Assembly: GCF_029023725.1 (NCBI RefSeq)
Contig: NZ_CP119075.1
Span: 1,731,501-1,795,500 of the forward strand
From: Synoicihabitans lomoniglobus
Lineage (GTDB): Bacteria > Verrucomicrobiota > Verrucomicrobiia > Opitutales > Opitutaceae
Reading direction: 5' to 3'
DNA: 64,000 nt
How positions within the stretch are numbered: position 1 is the first letter of the stretch; each line of letters starts with the position of its first letter. A program made the translations under genes and the position numbers. Shown piece after piece: positions 16,232 through 26,925 of the stretch. Under the pieces are notes generated by a model that searched no databases, had not been told where the DNA came from, and worked only from the letters and a program-made list of their open reading frames with translations.

Positions 16232-17368
16232 ATGTACCCCCACGCCCTGCGATTCCTATTCATTTTGACCGTTCTTTCGGTCAATTCCTTTGCTCAAGGC
16301 AAGAGTGATGCGGCACCTGGTCAGAACAAAACTGATCCTGCGTCGGCGGGAACTGAATCTGACCTCTCAGTGGACGAAGAGCTTGCCGCATTGCGCGGCA
16401 CTTTCCGCAAAGATGGACGTGGTCGGAGGTCGCCGGGAGCAGACCAGTCTGCTGAGGCTCGCGAACGAAACCGTCAGGAGATTGCCGCGAACCATCGGCA
16501 ATCCGCGGCCAGCGCGCGGATACTGATAGACCGTATCGAACAGGGGCGTGGTGCGGTTTCGACGGATCGTGCGGCTTTGCAGGAGGCGAAGCGCATCGAA
16601 GCACTCAGTCTTTTCGGTGCCGTGGCGGCGGGAGACATTGAGCTGCGGGCACAGGCGCGAAGGATTGCTCGGAATCTGCAAGATGACGCGACGGTCGATG
16701 AGGCGGTGAAGCTGGAGGTCGCCGGTGAAGCGGTCCATCAGGAATATGCGGATACTGAGTCCACCGCCTCGGACTATTTTTCTCTTTCCTTGAGAAATAC
16801 AGAGAGGTTGTTTGCGCGTTTTCCGGGTCAGTCTGACGTTTGGCAGTCCATCGTTGCGCTTGTCGAATCCGCTCCGATCGATCGAAAGCAGGAGATAGCA
16901 GATCGATTTCTTCTCCTTTCGCTGCCCGTGAATATCAAGCGGCGGATACGCGAGACGGTCGAGATCGAGAAACTGAAGGGTAGTCCGTTTGAAGTTTCTT
17001 GGGAGGATGAAGCGGGATTGAGAGTTTCCTCCTCGATTTACCTGGGTCGGCCGCTCGTTTTTTATGTTTGGTCGGCAACCGCGCAGTCGGGCGGATACAG
17101 CCACCAGCTTGTCGCCGACGGAATCGCGAGCGGAGCCGCGCTTGTTTCGGTAAATATCGACGCGAATACGATGCGGGCGCGGGAGGCCAAGGCCGATCTG
17201 CCGCCAGCAGATTCTTACTACAGCAGCATCCTGGGGGCAGACGGTGCCTTGCTTCAGAGCATGCCGGCGGTGGAAGCCCCGGCGGTGTACGTCGTCGATG
17301 CCGCCGGAAATTTCGTGGGTCGAGGGCATCCCTCCGAACTGCCCATCCTCCTCCAAGCGACCAACTGA
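16232..17368 (+). CDS. Exported helical protein with a cysteine-less thioredoxin-like domain
   Basis: 378 residues with a signal peptide (LRFLFILTVLSVNSFAQ). A long mostly helical region (about 40-245) precedes a C-terminal TlpA-like fold from about 250: LKGSPFEVSWEDEAGLRVS, then LGRPLVFYVWSATAQSGG where TlpA proteins have 'FWATWCGPC', then VSVNIDANT and APAVYVVDAAGNFVGRG. The whole protein contains no cysteine, so it cannot be a disulfide reductase; the fold would serve as a binding or chaperone module. It ends 3 bases before the RHS gene. Recognition of the fold is by pattern only; role as an RHS/FN3 folding or export helper is inference. Confidence 0.65.
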   Translation: MYPHALRFLFILTVLSVNSFAQGKSDAAPGQNKTDPASAGTESDLSVDEELAALRGTFRKDGRGRRSPGADQSAEARERNRQEIAANHRQSAASARILIDRIEQGRGAVSTDRAALQEAKRIEALSLFGAVAAGDIELRAQARRIARNLQDDATVDEAVKLEVAGEAVHQEYADTESTASDYFSLSLRNTERLFARFPGQSDVWQSIVALVESAPIDRKQEIADRFLLLSLPVNIKRRIRETVEIEKLKGSPFEVSWEDEAGLRVSSSIYLGRPLVFYVWSATAQSGGYSHQLVADGIASGAALVSVNIDANTMRAREAKADLPPADSYYSSILGADGALLQSMPAVEAPAVYVVDAAGNFVGRGHPSELPILLQATN

Positions 17369-17371
17369 TCC

Positions 17372-20300
17372 ATGCGAGTACCCCTCATCATGCGAATTCT
17401 CGTCCAAATCTTTCTGGCTACACTCTCAACGGCTCTCGCCTCGGCCGCGATAACCGCGCAATGGGTGCCGGGGGGCACCGCAAATTCAGCTGAGGAAGGA
17501 ACGGCCTACACGGTTACTGCCCAAGTAACCTCCACCTCGGGAGGATTCGCGACATTTGAGATCCGTAAGGCCGGGGTCACCATGAAGTCTGCGAACACGT
17601 CCGGCTCCCCGACCAGCATGACGCTTTCCTACACGACGACTGCTGTCGGAACCGGTGAGTCTCAATACCAGATTTTCGCGATGACCGTGGCGTCGGGTGG
17701 ATCACCTGATGTCACCGAGAGCGTCTTTCACACGGTGGACTACTTCCCGGGAAATGATGCGCCAACGGTGACGGGGTGGGGCACGACACCGACAATGATT
17801 GGTCGAAATCAGTCGTTTACGGTAACGGTCCAGGCCAGTGATGCCGATGGAAACCTTACGAGCATTGTCGTACAGGACCAGTATGGCACCCAGTATCCGC
17901 AAACTTGGGGCGGCGTGGGTTTAGCGACGTATACCCGCACGTTTCAGGCTCCACCCAACGTAGGCGACGTGCTTACGCTGACTGCGTGGGCGGTGGACAG
18001 TGACGGTGAGCCGAGTGCAACGACCACACATTCGATTGTATCGACCGGTACTAATCTTCCCGTTCGGGGAATGCGGGATCAAAATGGCCAAGAGTATTCA
18101 ATCGGTTCAGTGCTGCCGGTACTCATCGGCCAAACCTATTCCTTTACAGCATGGGCTCACGACAGCCCGGACAACGATTTGGCGCAGATGTCGGTGGTCT
18201 ATACGGCTTATCGACTGGATTTTAGCGGGGTCAATCACCTCGTTGTTGAATATAGTGAGTTTGAGCCACCGGTCCTTTCTGCGGACGGTTTGGGTGTCGA
18301 GAAAACCTTCGTGCGTTACGGTGGTCAGCCAGACAAATGGAGCTACCGATACTGGGTGATAGCCGCCGACGGCAGTGGGTGGATAAGCGGTGGAACTGGG
18401 GTGGCCCTAGACGTCGATCAGCACAACGTCTATCCCCAGACCGTCGATTTCAATAGCCAATCCGTTTCGCGTATCGAAGTCGGGGATACACTGACTCTCA
18501 GCGCCAATCTACAAGATGCGGATGGCAACATGACGCAAGTCCTCATGTCCTACCAAGGCCCCAATGATGTTGTGCCGATATCCATGGGCAATCCCACGAG
18601 TGGCTCAGCCTCGATTCCCAGCGGGACGACTGCTTTCGTCAACACCTGGGCCTTTACGCCTACCCAAGTCGGGGTCTACACTTTTCAGGTCTACGGACAG
18701 GACCCCTACCCGGAAACGGGACAATCGCACGATGTTCGCACGATCACGGTTGAGGTGGTGCCGGTTGGATTCCTTGACGACGATGGGCCGCCGCCTCCTC
18801 CCACCGGACTGCAGGTCGGTACGCTGGGCAGCGAAACGATGGAGGTGTTCTGGACGAAGTCGACTGCCACGGATGTCAACAGTCAGACGGTTCAGTGGGC
18901 CCCGGTGGGGGGATCCACTAGTTCAGCCAATATCGGATTCGATGCGGAGTCTTGGTGGTTGAACAACCTTCAGCCCGACACAGATTACAATATCACCGTA
19001 ACTGCGAACGATAAGCACTTTCACTCTACCACGAGTTCGACGCTGACGGCGCGCACCAATCTTCCCCCGCTCACTGCGGATATTGATGTGGATGTGCTCA
19101 ACGCCTACGCGCCCGGAGCGGCGCGGGTATACTGGAACAGCGCGTATGCCGATACGATATCGGTTACCGGAAACCTCAGTGGTCATAGCTGGAACACCTT
19201 CAACGGCGATCACACGATATCCGGTCTCGGCGTGGGAACGCATACGTTCACGCTCACCGCCAGCGGTCCCACGGGTACAGTTACTCGGACCGACTCCTTC
19301 GTCATTCACGGAACGACCACCGCGAGCTTGTCCGCGAGCCCCAACCCCGTGAACGCTCCCGGAACTGTTACCCTGACCTGGGATACCGATTATGCGAACT
19401 CCCGCTCCTTGTCTGGACCCTATCTTTCCAGTTTGCCGAACCCGCTACCCGCTGACGGGAGTCACGTGGTATCGGGGCTACCGGAGGGAAATCACACCTA
19501 CACCCTTTCCGCGACAGGTGGTTCCGGCACGGCGACCGATGCGGTCACGGTGGTCGTTAACCCGCCGCCCAATACCCAAGCGAATGTCGTCTGGTATCTA
19601 AACAACGCGGCGTTGACCAACAATCAGACCGTTTCGATTGCGGCGAATGAAGTGTTCGAAATTTACGCGATCGCGACTGATCCTGACAATCCGGCCAACC
19701 TGCTTCGTTTGGATTTGAGCCGCAACGGCGAGGAGTTTGTTTCCGAAGAACCGACCATCCCGGGAGGTGCCCAAGGGCACGCGTCCATCCAGAGCCCGGT
19801 TGCCTACCAGGTTGAATCCGTCGCCCAAACGGTGGTCTTCACGGCCGAGTCGGTCGACGCGGCTGGTGCAGTCGGCACCGCGATCCTGAATATTGCTATC
19901 ACCGGCGGAGGGGCGGTGGGCAATGGCAATGACCTCTTCGGCACTTTGACCGGTGATCCCACGCCCGCCACGCCTTCTCCGGCAACTTTGGGAGTGGGCA
20001 CCCTGGGAGGAGACCTCCAAGTGGATAATCGCGGTTCCGCGAACTATTCAATCCCCCTGCGAATTCCGCCTGGTCGTGGCGGCATGCAACCCTCGTTGTC
20101 GCTCAACTACAGTAGCGGCGCTGGCAATGGCCTGCTCGGTATCGGATTTTCACTCAGCACGGGTTTTCCCGAAGCGATCATGCGCGGTCGTGATATTCTT
20201 GCCCGCGATGGGCAAGTGCGCGCGGTCCATTTTGACGCCGCCGACAAGTTCTATCTCGATGGAAAACGTCTCATCCTCACCTCCGGAGAGTCCACCCGCG

Positions 20301-23300
20301 GGAAGTCGGGTAGCACGTATCGAACCGAGGTCGACTCCTTCGTGGTTGTCACCGCCACGAGTCTATCCGGCAGTGCGGGTCAGTCGATCGATGGGTTCAC
20401 CTTGTCGGACAAGAACGGCTTGTTTTACCAGTTCGGAAAGTACACGGGATCGGGTATTGATGGCTATCAAACGTCAGCCGAGTCGACCAATGAACTGGCT
20501 TACCGTTACGCACTGAAACAGGTTTCCGACCCGATCGGAAACACCGTGACGTTTTCTTATCAAGACGTGACCAATGGCGCAGGTCAACGATTGGGCGAAT
20601 ACGTACTCAAAGACATTCACTATACCTCCAATCCCGATGAGAGTGTGACAGCTAAGGGCGCGGTAACTCTATACTATAACACGAGTGCCGAGGGCACGGC
20701 CGGTCAGCGACACGATAGATCTCTGCAATACGTCGCGGGCAAGAAGTTTAGTCAGACGCGTCGGCTGGATGCGATCGACATTTCGTTCAATGGAGCTCGG
20801 GTGGCCTATTACGATTTGGATTACACCTATGCAACGAACCATGGTGTAACCCGGCTTGAACGCGTGCATTCCTACTTCCGCAATGGGAATGGCTCGGGCT
20901 TCATGCGGTTGCCCGCCTCGGAATTCGACTGGTGGGACAGTGCGCCCACCCACACTTACCAAGGCGCGCCGCTGATCGAATCCGCTGGGCACAGTGCCAT
21001 CGACCCCGTAAGTGGTGCGGCCCATGGTAAGGCGGGAACTCCGTTCACGTTTGCAGACGTCAATGGCGATGGTCGCACTGATCTCATCGACGCGGATTCG
21101 TCGACAGGGATACTTGTTTCGCTCGGAACGGACGCCGGATTCGGTTCTGCCAGCAATTGGACTCCAGGTATCACTTGGCATGGCGTTCCTGCGCTCTTTC
21201 AGACGGGAGATATTGATGGTGATGGTCTTGCCGACATTCTTTACGGCAACCCGGCGGAGTCGACAGGTGGTTCCCATCAGCTCTTTGTCCTGCGTTCCGA
21301 TCGCACCAAGTTCGTTTCCCTGCCCGGTGCTACCATAACAATCACGGACGAATTCACGAATGCCACCAACGTAGGGCAGGGCACCAGTTCACCGTTCATG
21401 ATTCAAAACGAAGAAAAAGGTGCTGTTGCCGACCGTATCATGTGGGCGGATTTCACCGGGGACGGTCGCGATGATGTTCTTATTCACCGCTACGACGGAG
21501 ATCTTCAATTACGCGCTTCCCTCGGCAGCTCATTCGGCGGCCCGACAAAGAGCGATGTTGGAGCCAATGCGTTGAACGGTTTGGCGATTTGGGACACCGC
21601 CCATCGCACCATCGGAATGTTCCTCGGTTACGAGCGTCTCAGTAATTTTTCCGTATCCATGATTCCTTGTGAGCTGAATGGAGACGGTCGGATGGATTAC
21701 GCTTGGATCGAGACCACCTCCCAATGGAATTCGTGGGGAGGTAGTTTTAGTGGAACTGGTTCCAATGTCTACGGACTGAAACATCTATATGCGGTTACCA
21801 GCCAGCCCGACGGCACGTTCTCCCAGCGGCGGATTGTGAACGGCCGTGGTTGGTCCGCAAGCGCGACAAATATTTATCGCAGCTCCTCCCACCTCATCAT
21901 GCCCGGAGATGTCAACGGCGACGGCCTGACCGACTTCTTGGTGCTGACGCCAGCCGAGGTGATCGAAAACGCCTACGGCATTCAGTCCGCCTATGTGCTC
22001 AGGCATCTGCTCTTCCTATCGGAGGGGAGTCACGGTGTTCCTTCCTTCCAGCAAGCCTACGGCGGCATTTCCCCCAGTTACACCCTGGCCGGTCAGACGG
22101 GCGTCAGGCCGTGGTTCGACAAGATAACCCCCAACAACTGGAGCAGCGGTAACTACAACAATATCAAGTTACTCGCTGGTAGCCAAGACCCGGCGAAGCG
22201 TGAGATACTGTTGTCGCTCGGGATCTCATCCCCCTCGGACAACAACCTGCTCTATGATGTCAATCATGACGGCAAACAGGACTACGTCTGGTACAATGAC
22301 CAACTGTCCGGCGCCAATCAGGGTTGGTGGGTCATGTATTCGGAGGGTGATCGCTTTTCCGCTCCGCAGCTCTCCAGCTTGAATTGGAATCCTAGCCCCA
22401 AAATCGGGGCTGAGGACACCGATCCCGATGTTCACACGCGGCGGCAGTTGGATTTCAATGGCGATGGTATCTCGGATTTCACTTTCGCGGCCAGTTCCCG
22501 CAAGGTCGTGCCCGGTATCGATGGCCTGTATCTGAGTTCGGGCCAACCCGGTCCACGCTTGCAAATGGTGACCAACGGTTTGGGGCGCACGACGACGATC
22601 AATTACGAACCCATTACCGATGACCTGATTTACACGCCGGGCGCTTCGGTCTCGTATCCGATTCGCGAGCTGAGAAACGCCAACTATGTGGTCAGCCAAG
22701 TCGAACATGACAGTGGGGGACCCAGTTCCGCCACGTTTGGCTACCAGTATGCCGGTAGTCGTCTCGATCTCGCCGGCCGTGGTTCGCTCGGATTCCAGAG
22801 CTTCATCACGATCGACCATCAGACTTCGCTGCTCAGGTACCAATTCCTGGCGCAGTCGTTCCCCATGACCGGACTTACGGTGCGAGAGGAGACCTACCGT
22901 CCCACCGGGGCCAACGCCTTTAACCTGCTCAGCTCCCATGACAACACCGTCGTCTTCGACAAGGTGATGGCGGATGCGGCGGGCTCGACCGGTCCCCACG
23001 GCACGCTGTATCCGTTCATCTCTCAAGCAATCGAGTATCGGTGGGAAGATGGAGACAAGGCGTTCACCAACACCGCAGGTAGCGAACTCTTTGGTGTCGA
23101 TGACCGTGACGACGCCTACGTGGTGATTTCAGCTGCTTCCGTGTTTGATGCCCAAGGTGGTCCACAGACGGCCCTCGCGGGGCTCCCCGCCGGTTTCAAT
23201 CCCAGTGATACCACCAATTCGGGTAACGAAAACGTAAATACGGTGGCTGGAGTCGGTAGTGGCGGGTTCGCCAGCATTCACGACCCGCTGCCGGGCAAGA

Positions 23301-26300
23301 TAGATGAGGGTAATCTTGAACTTCTTTCCACAAACTACGGCGATGATTTCACCGAGACCGTCGACTACAATTACGCCGAGGCTCCTGACGGAACCGTGAT
23401 GGTCGGACGCGTGAGCCGAGAAGCACGCACGGCGGTTTCTCCCGGTGTCACCACGCCTGCGGCGGCCGTGAAGACCTATGGATACTTCAACAACTCCAGT
23501 TTGATTGAGACCGAAACCGTCGACAGCGCCAACGACAAGCTCGACGTGTCGACCAACCACGTTCGCGATTCGCTGGGTCGCATTCAACAGACGACCGTGA
23601 CGGGAAGCAGCAAGTCCGACCGGCAGGGCATTGGCACCTACATTTCGTACCAAGCCACGGATTTCGATGATGTTTTTGATCAGCCAACCGTCACCGCGGA
23701 CGCTTATGGGCATACCACAACAACCGTTTATCATGAATGGTTGGGCCTGCCGACCTCGGCGACAGATGCCAACGGGGTGCAGGTCACCACGGCCTATGAT
23801 GCATTGGGCCGACCAACCGAAACGCGGCGGATCACCAGCCTCACCAACCGAAAGACCACGATCGACTACGAGCCGTCCACGCAGTCGGTGTCGCACACGA
23901 TGTCGACCGGAACTGAGGAATCCTATAGTCATACGGCTGCCTACCGCACGGTCGCGACTCCCGACTACCGACCGAGCAGCATTGCCTATTTCGACCGACT
24001 GGGGCGTCCGATCCGGGCGGTTAGAAATGGTGCCGCCGGGGCGGTTTATACCGACACGGTTTACAACGTGCTTGGCCAGGTCGCTGCGGTCTCCAATCCG
24101 GATACCAGTTCTGCCCCTGACCGATGGACGGAGACATTGTACGACGAATTGGGTCGGGCGAAATCGATCGCCGCTCCCAACGGTGCCACGACGCACAACG
24201 TGTATGATGGCCTGGTGACGGAAATGACTGTGGTCAGCGACGCCGACGCCGGCGATCAGGTCACCACGACATTGGCCAATGCTCGAGGCGAGACAGTGAA
24301 GATTTGGAACGCCAACAATTTGGCAGGCACCACCGATAACCCGACTTTGACCGCATCGACTGGAGCGTCTCTGACCTTTGTGCTCGATGGCTTCGGTCGC
24401 ATGCGGGAGACCCACTTGAAGGGACAGACCGGAGACCCCATCCTCGCGGAATACGACGACTTAGGGAATCAGACGAAACTCGACGATCCCGACAAGGGGC
24501 TCTGGACCTACCAGAGTAATGCCCGTGGCCAAGTGGTGTGGCAAAAGGATGCCAAGAACACCGAGACTACCTTCGTGTTCGACGATCTCGGTCGGCCCCT
24601 CTCGCGCGTCACCGAGCAGGGGGCGGAGACCGAGTCCGCGGAGTGGATCTACTACGAACTGGCCGCCGCCGGCGCTCCCAACTCGGTGGAGCCGGGCGAT
24701 GCCGGATGGATCGGTGCGCTCCAAAGTGCTTCAGTAGAGCACAGTGGCAGTTCGATTCCCTACGCGAATTACAGCAATGCCCGGTCCTACACCTACGACG
24801 ATGCCGGACGGGTCCACATGGTGGTCCATCACATCGACGACATGTGGTTTTACACCACCAGCGGTTACGACGACACCCGCGATTTGCCCGATCAGATGGA
24901 CTACTACTGGCGGCATCGCGGTACCGAAGACGTTTTCGATCCCGCGGCTCCCAATATCTGGCGGAGTTTCGGATTCTCCACCACTCATGACAACTTGGGC
25001 TACGTGGGTCAGATCACGACCACTGATGGGAATACCTGGTGGTCCGCGATCAGTTACGACCACCTCGACCGCCCGAAAGTATTTTCCAATGGAGGCTACA
25101 CCACCACACGGACCTATGATGACGTGGACGAATTGCTGACCGGCATCTCGACGCCTGGCGTGCAGGCCCTCGGATTTGCCTACGACGACCTCGGAAACCT
25201 CAAGACGCGGACCAAGGACGGGTCCCTCAGCGAGACGTTCACCTATGATGTTGTGAACCGCATGGTCGACTCAACCCAGACAGGCGTTGTGGGTTACGAC
25301 GATCATGGCCGGATCACCTCCAAGTTGGATGTCGATGGGGTAGCATCCGCCACCTACGCCTATGGCGATAGCAATCACCCGCATGCGGTTACCTCGGCCT
25401 GGAACCTCACTTATGCCTACGACGCCAACGGCAACTTATCGTCCCGTAGTGATGGCGTGACGACCAAGTGGGTCGGCTTTGACAAGCCGCTGTGGATCGC
25501 CCGCAACGGAATAGGCCGCGGCTTTCACTACAATTCCGATCGCCAGCGCGTGGTGCAGCATGAATTCAATGCGATTCCAAATGGCGCGCTCACAGCGACG
25601 AGTTTTTCAGGCAAGAAGATCTACGTCGGAGGCGGGCTGGAGGCGGATTACGCCCTCAACAGCAGTCAAACGGCACTCGAACTCGATCGTATCCGGATCT
25701 ACGTAGGCACTCCTTCTGGAACCAGTGGTGCGGTGGAAATCGATGGAAATCTAGGCACGGGTTCGCAACATCGTCGTCTGGTCTATCACCACGACCACCT
25801 CGGATCGATTGAGACGATCACCAACTTCAACGGAGGCGCCGTCGCTTCGGATGAAGCAGGGCGTGATACCATCTACAGTTACGACGCATGGGGAGAACGC
25901 CGTGATCCGCTCAATTGGAGTGGCGCGCCTACTATCTTAACCACCCAAGGCGGTCCGGACGATCTGACCCCCCGCGGCTTCACCGGCCACGAAATGTTGG
26001 ACGACCTCGGCCTCGTGCACATGAACGGCAGAATCTATGATCCGCTGCTTGGGCGCTTCCTCTCGGCGGACATCGTAGTGCAGGCTCCGGGCAACCTTCA
26101 GTCGTATAATCGTTATAGTTACGTTCTGAACAACCCGCTCACGATGACCGATCCCACGGGTTACTTCTGGGATCCAGATAGTGGATGGTGGGGCTCGGCT
26201 GAATACGGCACGTTTGGCAAAGCTGCGGTGGTTGATCCAGCAGTCGAAGGCTACAAATCGGGCACCCTTCACATGGAGAAGGGCTTCACTGAAATCGCCA

Positions 26301-26920
26301 ATGCTGAGAGCGGACTCGATGTGACTATCGGTGTTTTGGAAGTTATCGCTGGAGTTGGCGAAGGCGTGGGAATCGTGGCCGACTTCGCACCCGGTGGTAA
26401 GCAGATCAATGCGACGGCCGGCGCGCTAGCCAAGCATGCTGACGAAATCGGTGATGCTGCATCGCGTGCCACAAAAGCACTGTCCGGCAAAGTGGATGAT
26501 GCCGCCGGTGGTGCGAGCCAAGCTCAACGCCGACTGGATGATGTCGCAGTCGATACGAAGCGTGTGGAAGTCGATTCGAAATCTCCCCCGACGACTGAAG
26601 TTGCTGCGAAGGGCGGACAGCCTCGCAATGCTGATGGAACATTTGCGAGTGGTTCTGGTGGTGACTCCGCGTCAGCGGCACGAGGACGTGAAGCTCATAA
26701 AAATTATCAAAATGCAACGGGCGAGGGTTACCAGCACGAGGTTACCCTAGATAGTGGAAAGAGAGCCGACGCGGTGAACTTCGAGACGAGAACAGTTCGA
26801 GAATTGAAACCAGATAATCCGAACGCGGTTAAGCGGGGGGAGCGTCAGGTTGAAAAATATCGAAAAGAACTGGAAGAAATGACTGGAGAGGAATGGAAAG
26901 GCGTGGTGGATACTTACTGA
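17372..26920 (+). CDS. Giant Sec-exported SpvB/FG-GAP/RHS polymorphic toxin with REase-fold tip
   Basis: 3182 residues. A signal peptide (ILVQIFLATLSTALASA) is followed by Ig/FN3-like domains (about 25-860). An SpvB-like domain starts near 884 (SANYSIPLRIPPGRGGMQPSLSLNYSSG in pieces). Seven FG-GAP/VCBS-type calcium motifs (such as DVNGDGRTDL, DIDGDGLADI) lie at about 1228-1695, then a TcdB-middle-like region and YD/RHS repeats. The RHS-associated core ends at about 2930 (GRFLSADIVV, YNRYSYVLNNPLTMTDPTG). The variable C-terminus (about 2930-3182) has a hydrophobic helix region and a final domain with RADAV and RELKP. This resembles a PD-(D/E)xK restriction-endonuclease fold toxin (Tox-REase type). 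The plan equals fused TcB/TcC cocoon proteins. The immunity gene follows directly. Confidence 0.88.
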   Translation: MRVPLIMRILVQIFLATLSTALASAAITAQWVPGGTANSAEEGTAYTVTAQVTSTSGGFATFEIRKAGVTMKSANTSGSPTSMTLSYTTTAVGTGESQYQIFAMTVASGGSPDVTESVFHTVDYFPGNDAPTVTGWGTTPTMIGRNQSFTVTVQASDADGNLTSIVVQDQYGTQYPQTWGGVGLATYTRTFQAPPNVGDVLTLTAWAVDSDGEPSATTTHSIVSTGTNLPVRGMRDQNGQEYSIGSVLPVLIGQTYSFTAWAHDSPDNDLAQMSVVYTAYRLDFSGVNHLVVEYSEFEPPVLSADGLGVEKTFVRYGGQPDKWSYRYWVIAADGSGWISGGTGVALDVDQHNVYPQTVDFNSQSVSRIEVGDTLTLSANLQDADGNMTQVLMSYQGPNDVVPISMGNPTSGSASIPSGTTAFVNTWAFTPTQVGVYTFQVYGQDPYPETGQSHDVRTITVEVVPVGFLDDDGPPPPPTGLQVGTLGSETMEVFWTKSTATDVNSQTVQWAPVGGSTSSANIGFDAESWWLNNLQPDTDYNITVTANDKHFHSTTSSTLTARTNLPPLTADIDVDVLNAYAPGAARVYWNSAYADTISVTGNLSGHSWNTFNGDHTISGLGVGTHTFTLTASGPTGTVTRTDSFVIHGTTTASLSASPNPVNAPGTVTLTWDTDYANSRSLSGPYLSSLPNPLPADGSHVVSGLPEGNHTYTLSATGGSGTATDAVTVVVNPPPNTQANVVWYLNNAALTNNQTVSIAANEVFEIYAIATDPDNPANLLRLDLSRNGEEFVSEEPTIPGGAQGHASIQSPVAYQVESVAQTVVFTAESVDAAGAVGTAILNIAITGGGAVGNGNDLFGTLTGDPTPATPSPATLGVGTLGGDLQVDNRGSANYSIPLRIPPGRGGMQPSLSLNYSSGAGNGLLGIGFSLSTGFPEAIMRGRDILARDGQVRAVHFDAADKFYLDGKRLILTSGESTRGKSGSTYRTEVDSFVVVTATSLSGSAGQSIDGFTLSDKNGLFYQFGKYTGSGIDGYQTSAESTNELAYRYALKQVSDPIGNTVTFSYQDVTNGAGQRLGEYVLKDIHYTSNPDESVTAKGAVTLYYNTSAEGTAGQRHDRSLQYVAGKKFSQTRRLDAIDISFNGARVAYYDLDYTYATNHGVTRLERVHSYFRNGNGSGFMRLPASEFDWWDSAPTHTYQGAPLIESAGHSAIDPVSGAAHGKAGTPFTFADVNGDGRTDLIDADSSTGILVSLGTDAGFGSASNWTPGITWHGVPALFQTGDIDGDGLADILYGNPAESTGGSHQLFVLRSDRTKFVSLPGATITITDEFTNATNVGQGTSSPFMIQNEEKGAVADRIMWADFTGDGRDDVLIHRYDGDLQLRASLGSSFGGPTKSDVGANALNGLAIWDTAHRTIGMFLGYERLSNFSVSMIPCELNGDGRMDYAWIETTSQWNSWGGSFSGTGSNVYGLKHLYAVTSQPDGTFSQRRIVNGRGWSASATNIYRSSSHLIMPGDVNGDGLTDFLVLTPAEVIENAYGIQSAYVLRHLLFLSEGSHGVPSFQQAYGGISPSYTLAGQTGVRPWFDKITPNNWSSGNYNNIKLLAGSQDPAKREILLSLGISSPSDNNLLYDVNHDGKQDYVWYNDQLSGANQGWWVMYSEGDRFSAPQLSSLNWNPSPKIGAEDTDPDVHTRRQLDFNGDGISDFTFAASSRKVVPGIDGLYLSSGQPGPRLQMVTNGLGRTTTINYEPITDDLIYTPGASVSYPIRELRNANYVVSQVEHDSGGPSSATFGYQYAGSRLDLAGRGSLGFQSFITIDHQTSLLRYQFLAQSFPMTGLTVREETYRPTGANAFNLLSSHDNTVVFDKVMADAAGSTGPHGTLYPFISQAIEYRWEDGDKAFTNTAGSELFGVDDRDDAYVVISAASVFDAQGGPQTALAGLPAGFNPSDTTNSGNENVNTVAGVGSGGFASIHDPLPGKIDEGNLELLSTNYGDDFTETVDYNYAEAPDGTVMVGRVSREARTAVSPGVTTPAAAVKTYGYFNNSSLIETETVDSANDKLDVSTNHVRDSLGRIQQTTVTGSSKSDRQGIGTYISYQATDFDDVFDQPTVTADAYGHTTTTVYHEWLGLPTSATDANGVQVTTAYDALGRPTETRRITSLTNRKTTIDYEPSTQSVSHTMSTGTEESYSHTAAYRTVATPDYRPSSIAYFDRLGRPIRAVRNGAAGAVYTDTVYNVLGQVAAVSNPDTSSAPDRWTETLYDELGRAKSIAAPNGATTHNVYDGLVTEMTVVSDADAGDQVTTTLANARGETVKIWNANNLAGTTDNPTLTASTGASLTFVLDGFGRMRETHLKGQTGDPILAEYDDLGNQTKLDDPDKGLWTYQSNARGQVVWQKDAKNTETTFVFDDLGRPLSRVTEQGAETESAEWIYYELAAAGAPNSVEPGDAGWIGALQSASVEHSGSSIPYANYSNARSYTYDDAGRVHMVVHHIDDMWFYTTSGYDDTRDLPDQMDYYWRHRGTEDVFDPAAPNIWRSFGFSTTHDNLGYVGQITTTDGNTWWSAISYDHLDRPKVFSNGGYTTTRTYDDVDELLTGISTPGVQALGFAYDDLGNLKTRTKDGSLSETFTYDVVNRMVDSTQTGVVGYDDHGRITSKLDVDGVASATYAYGDSNHPHAVTSAWNLTYAYDANGNLSSRSDGVTTKWVGFDKPLWIARNGIGRGFHYNSDRQRVVQHEFNAIPNGALTATSFSGKKIYVGGGLEADYALNSSQTALELDRIRIYVGTPSGTSGAVEIDGNLGTGSQHRRLVYHHDHLGSIETITNFNGGAVASDEAGRDTIYSYDAWGERRDPLNWSGAPTILTTQGGPDDLTPRGFTGHEMLDDLGLVHMNGRIYDPLLGRFLSADIVVQAPGNLQSYNRYSYVLNNPLTMTDPTGYFWDPDSGWWGSAEYGTFGKAAVVDPAVEGYKSGTLHMEKGFTEIANAESGLDVTIGVLEVIAGVGEGVGIVADFAPGGKQINATAGALAKHADEIGDAASRATKALSGKVDDAAGGASQAQRRLDDVAVDTKRVEVDSKSPPTTEVAAKGGQPRNADGTFASGSGGDSASAARGREAHKNYQNATGEGYQHEVTLDSGKRADAVNFETRTVRELKPDNPNAVKRGERQVEKYRKELEEMTGEEWKGVVDTY

Positions 26921-26925
26921 CCGTG

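Noticed and set aside
23129..24415. 428-aa minus-strand ORF within the RHS gene
   Set aside because: Antisense to RHS repeats; periodic codon structure produces open frames.
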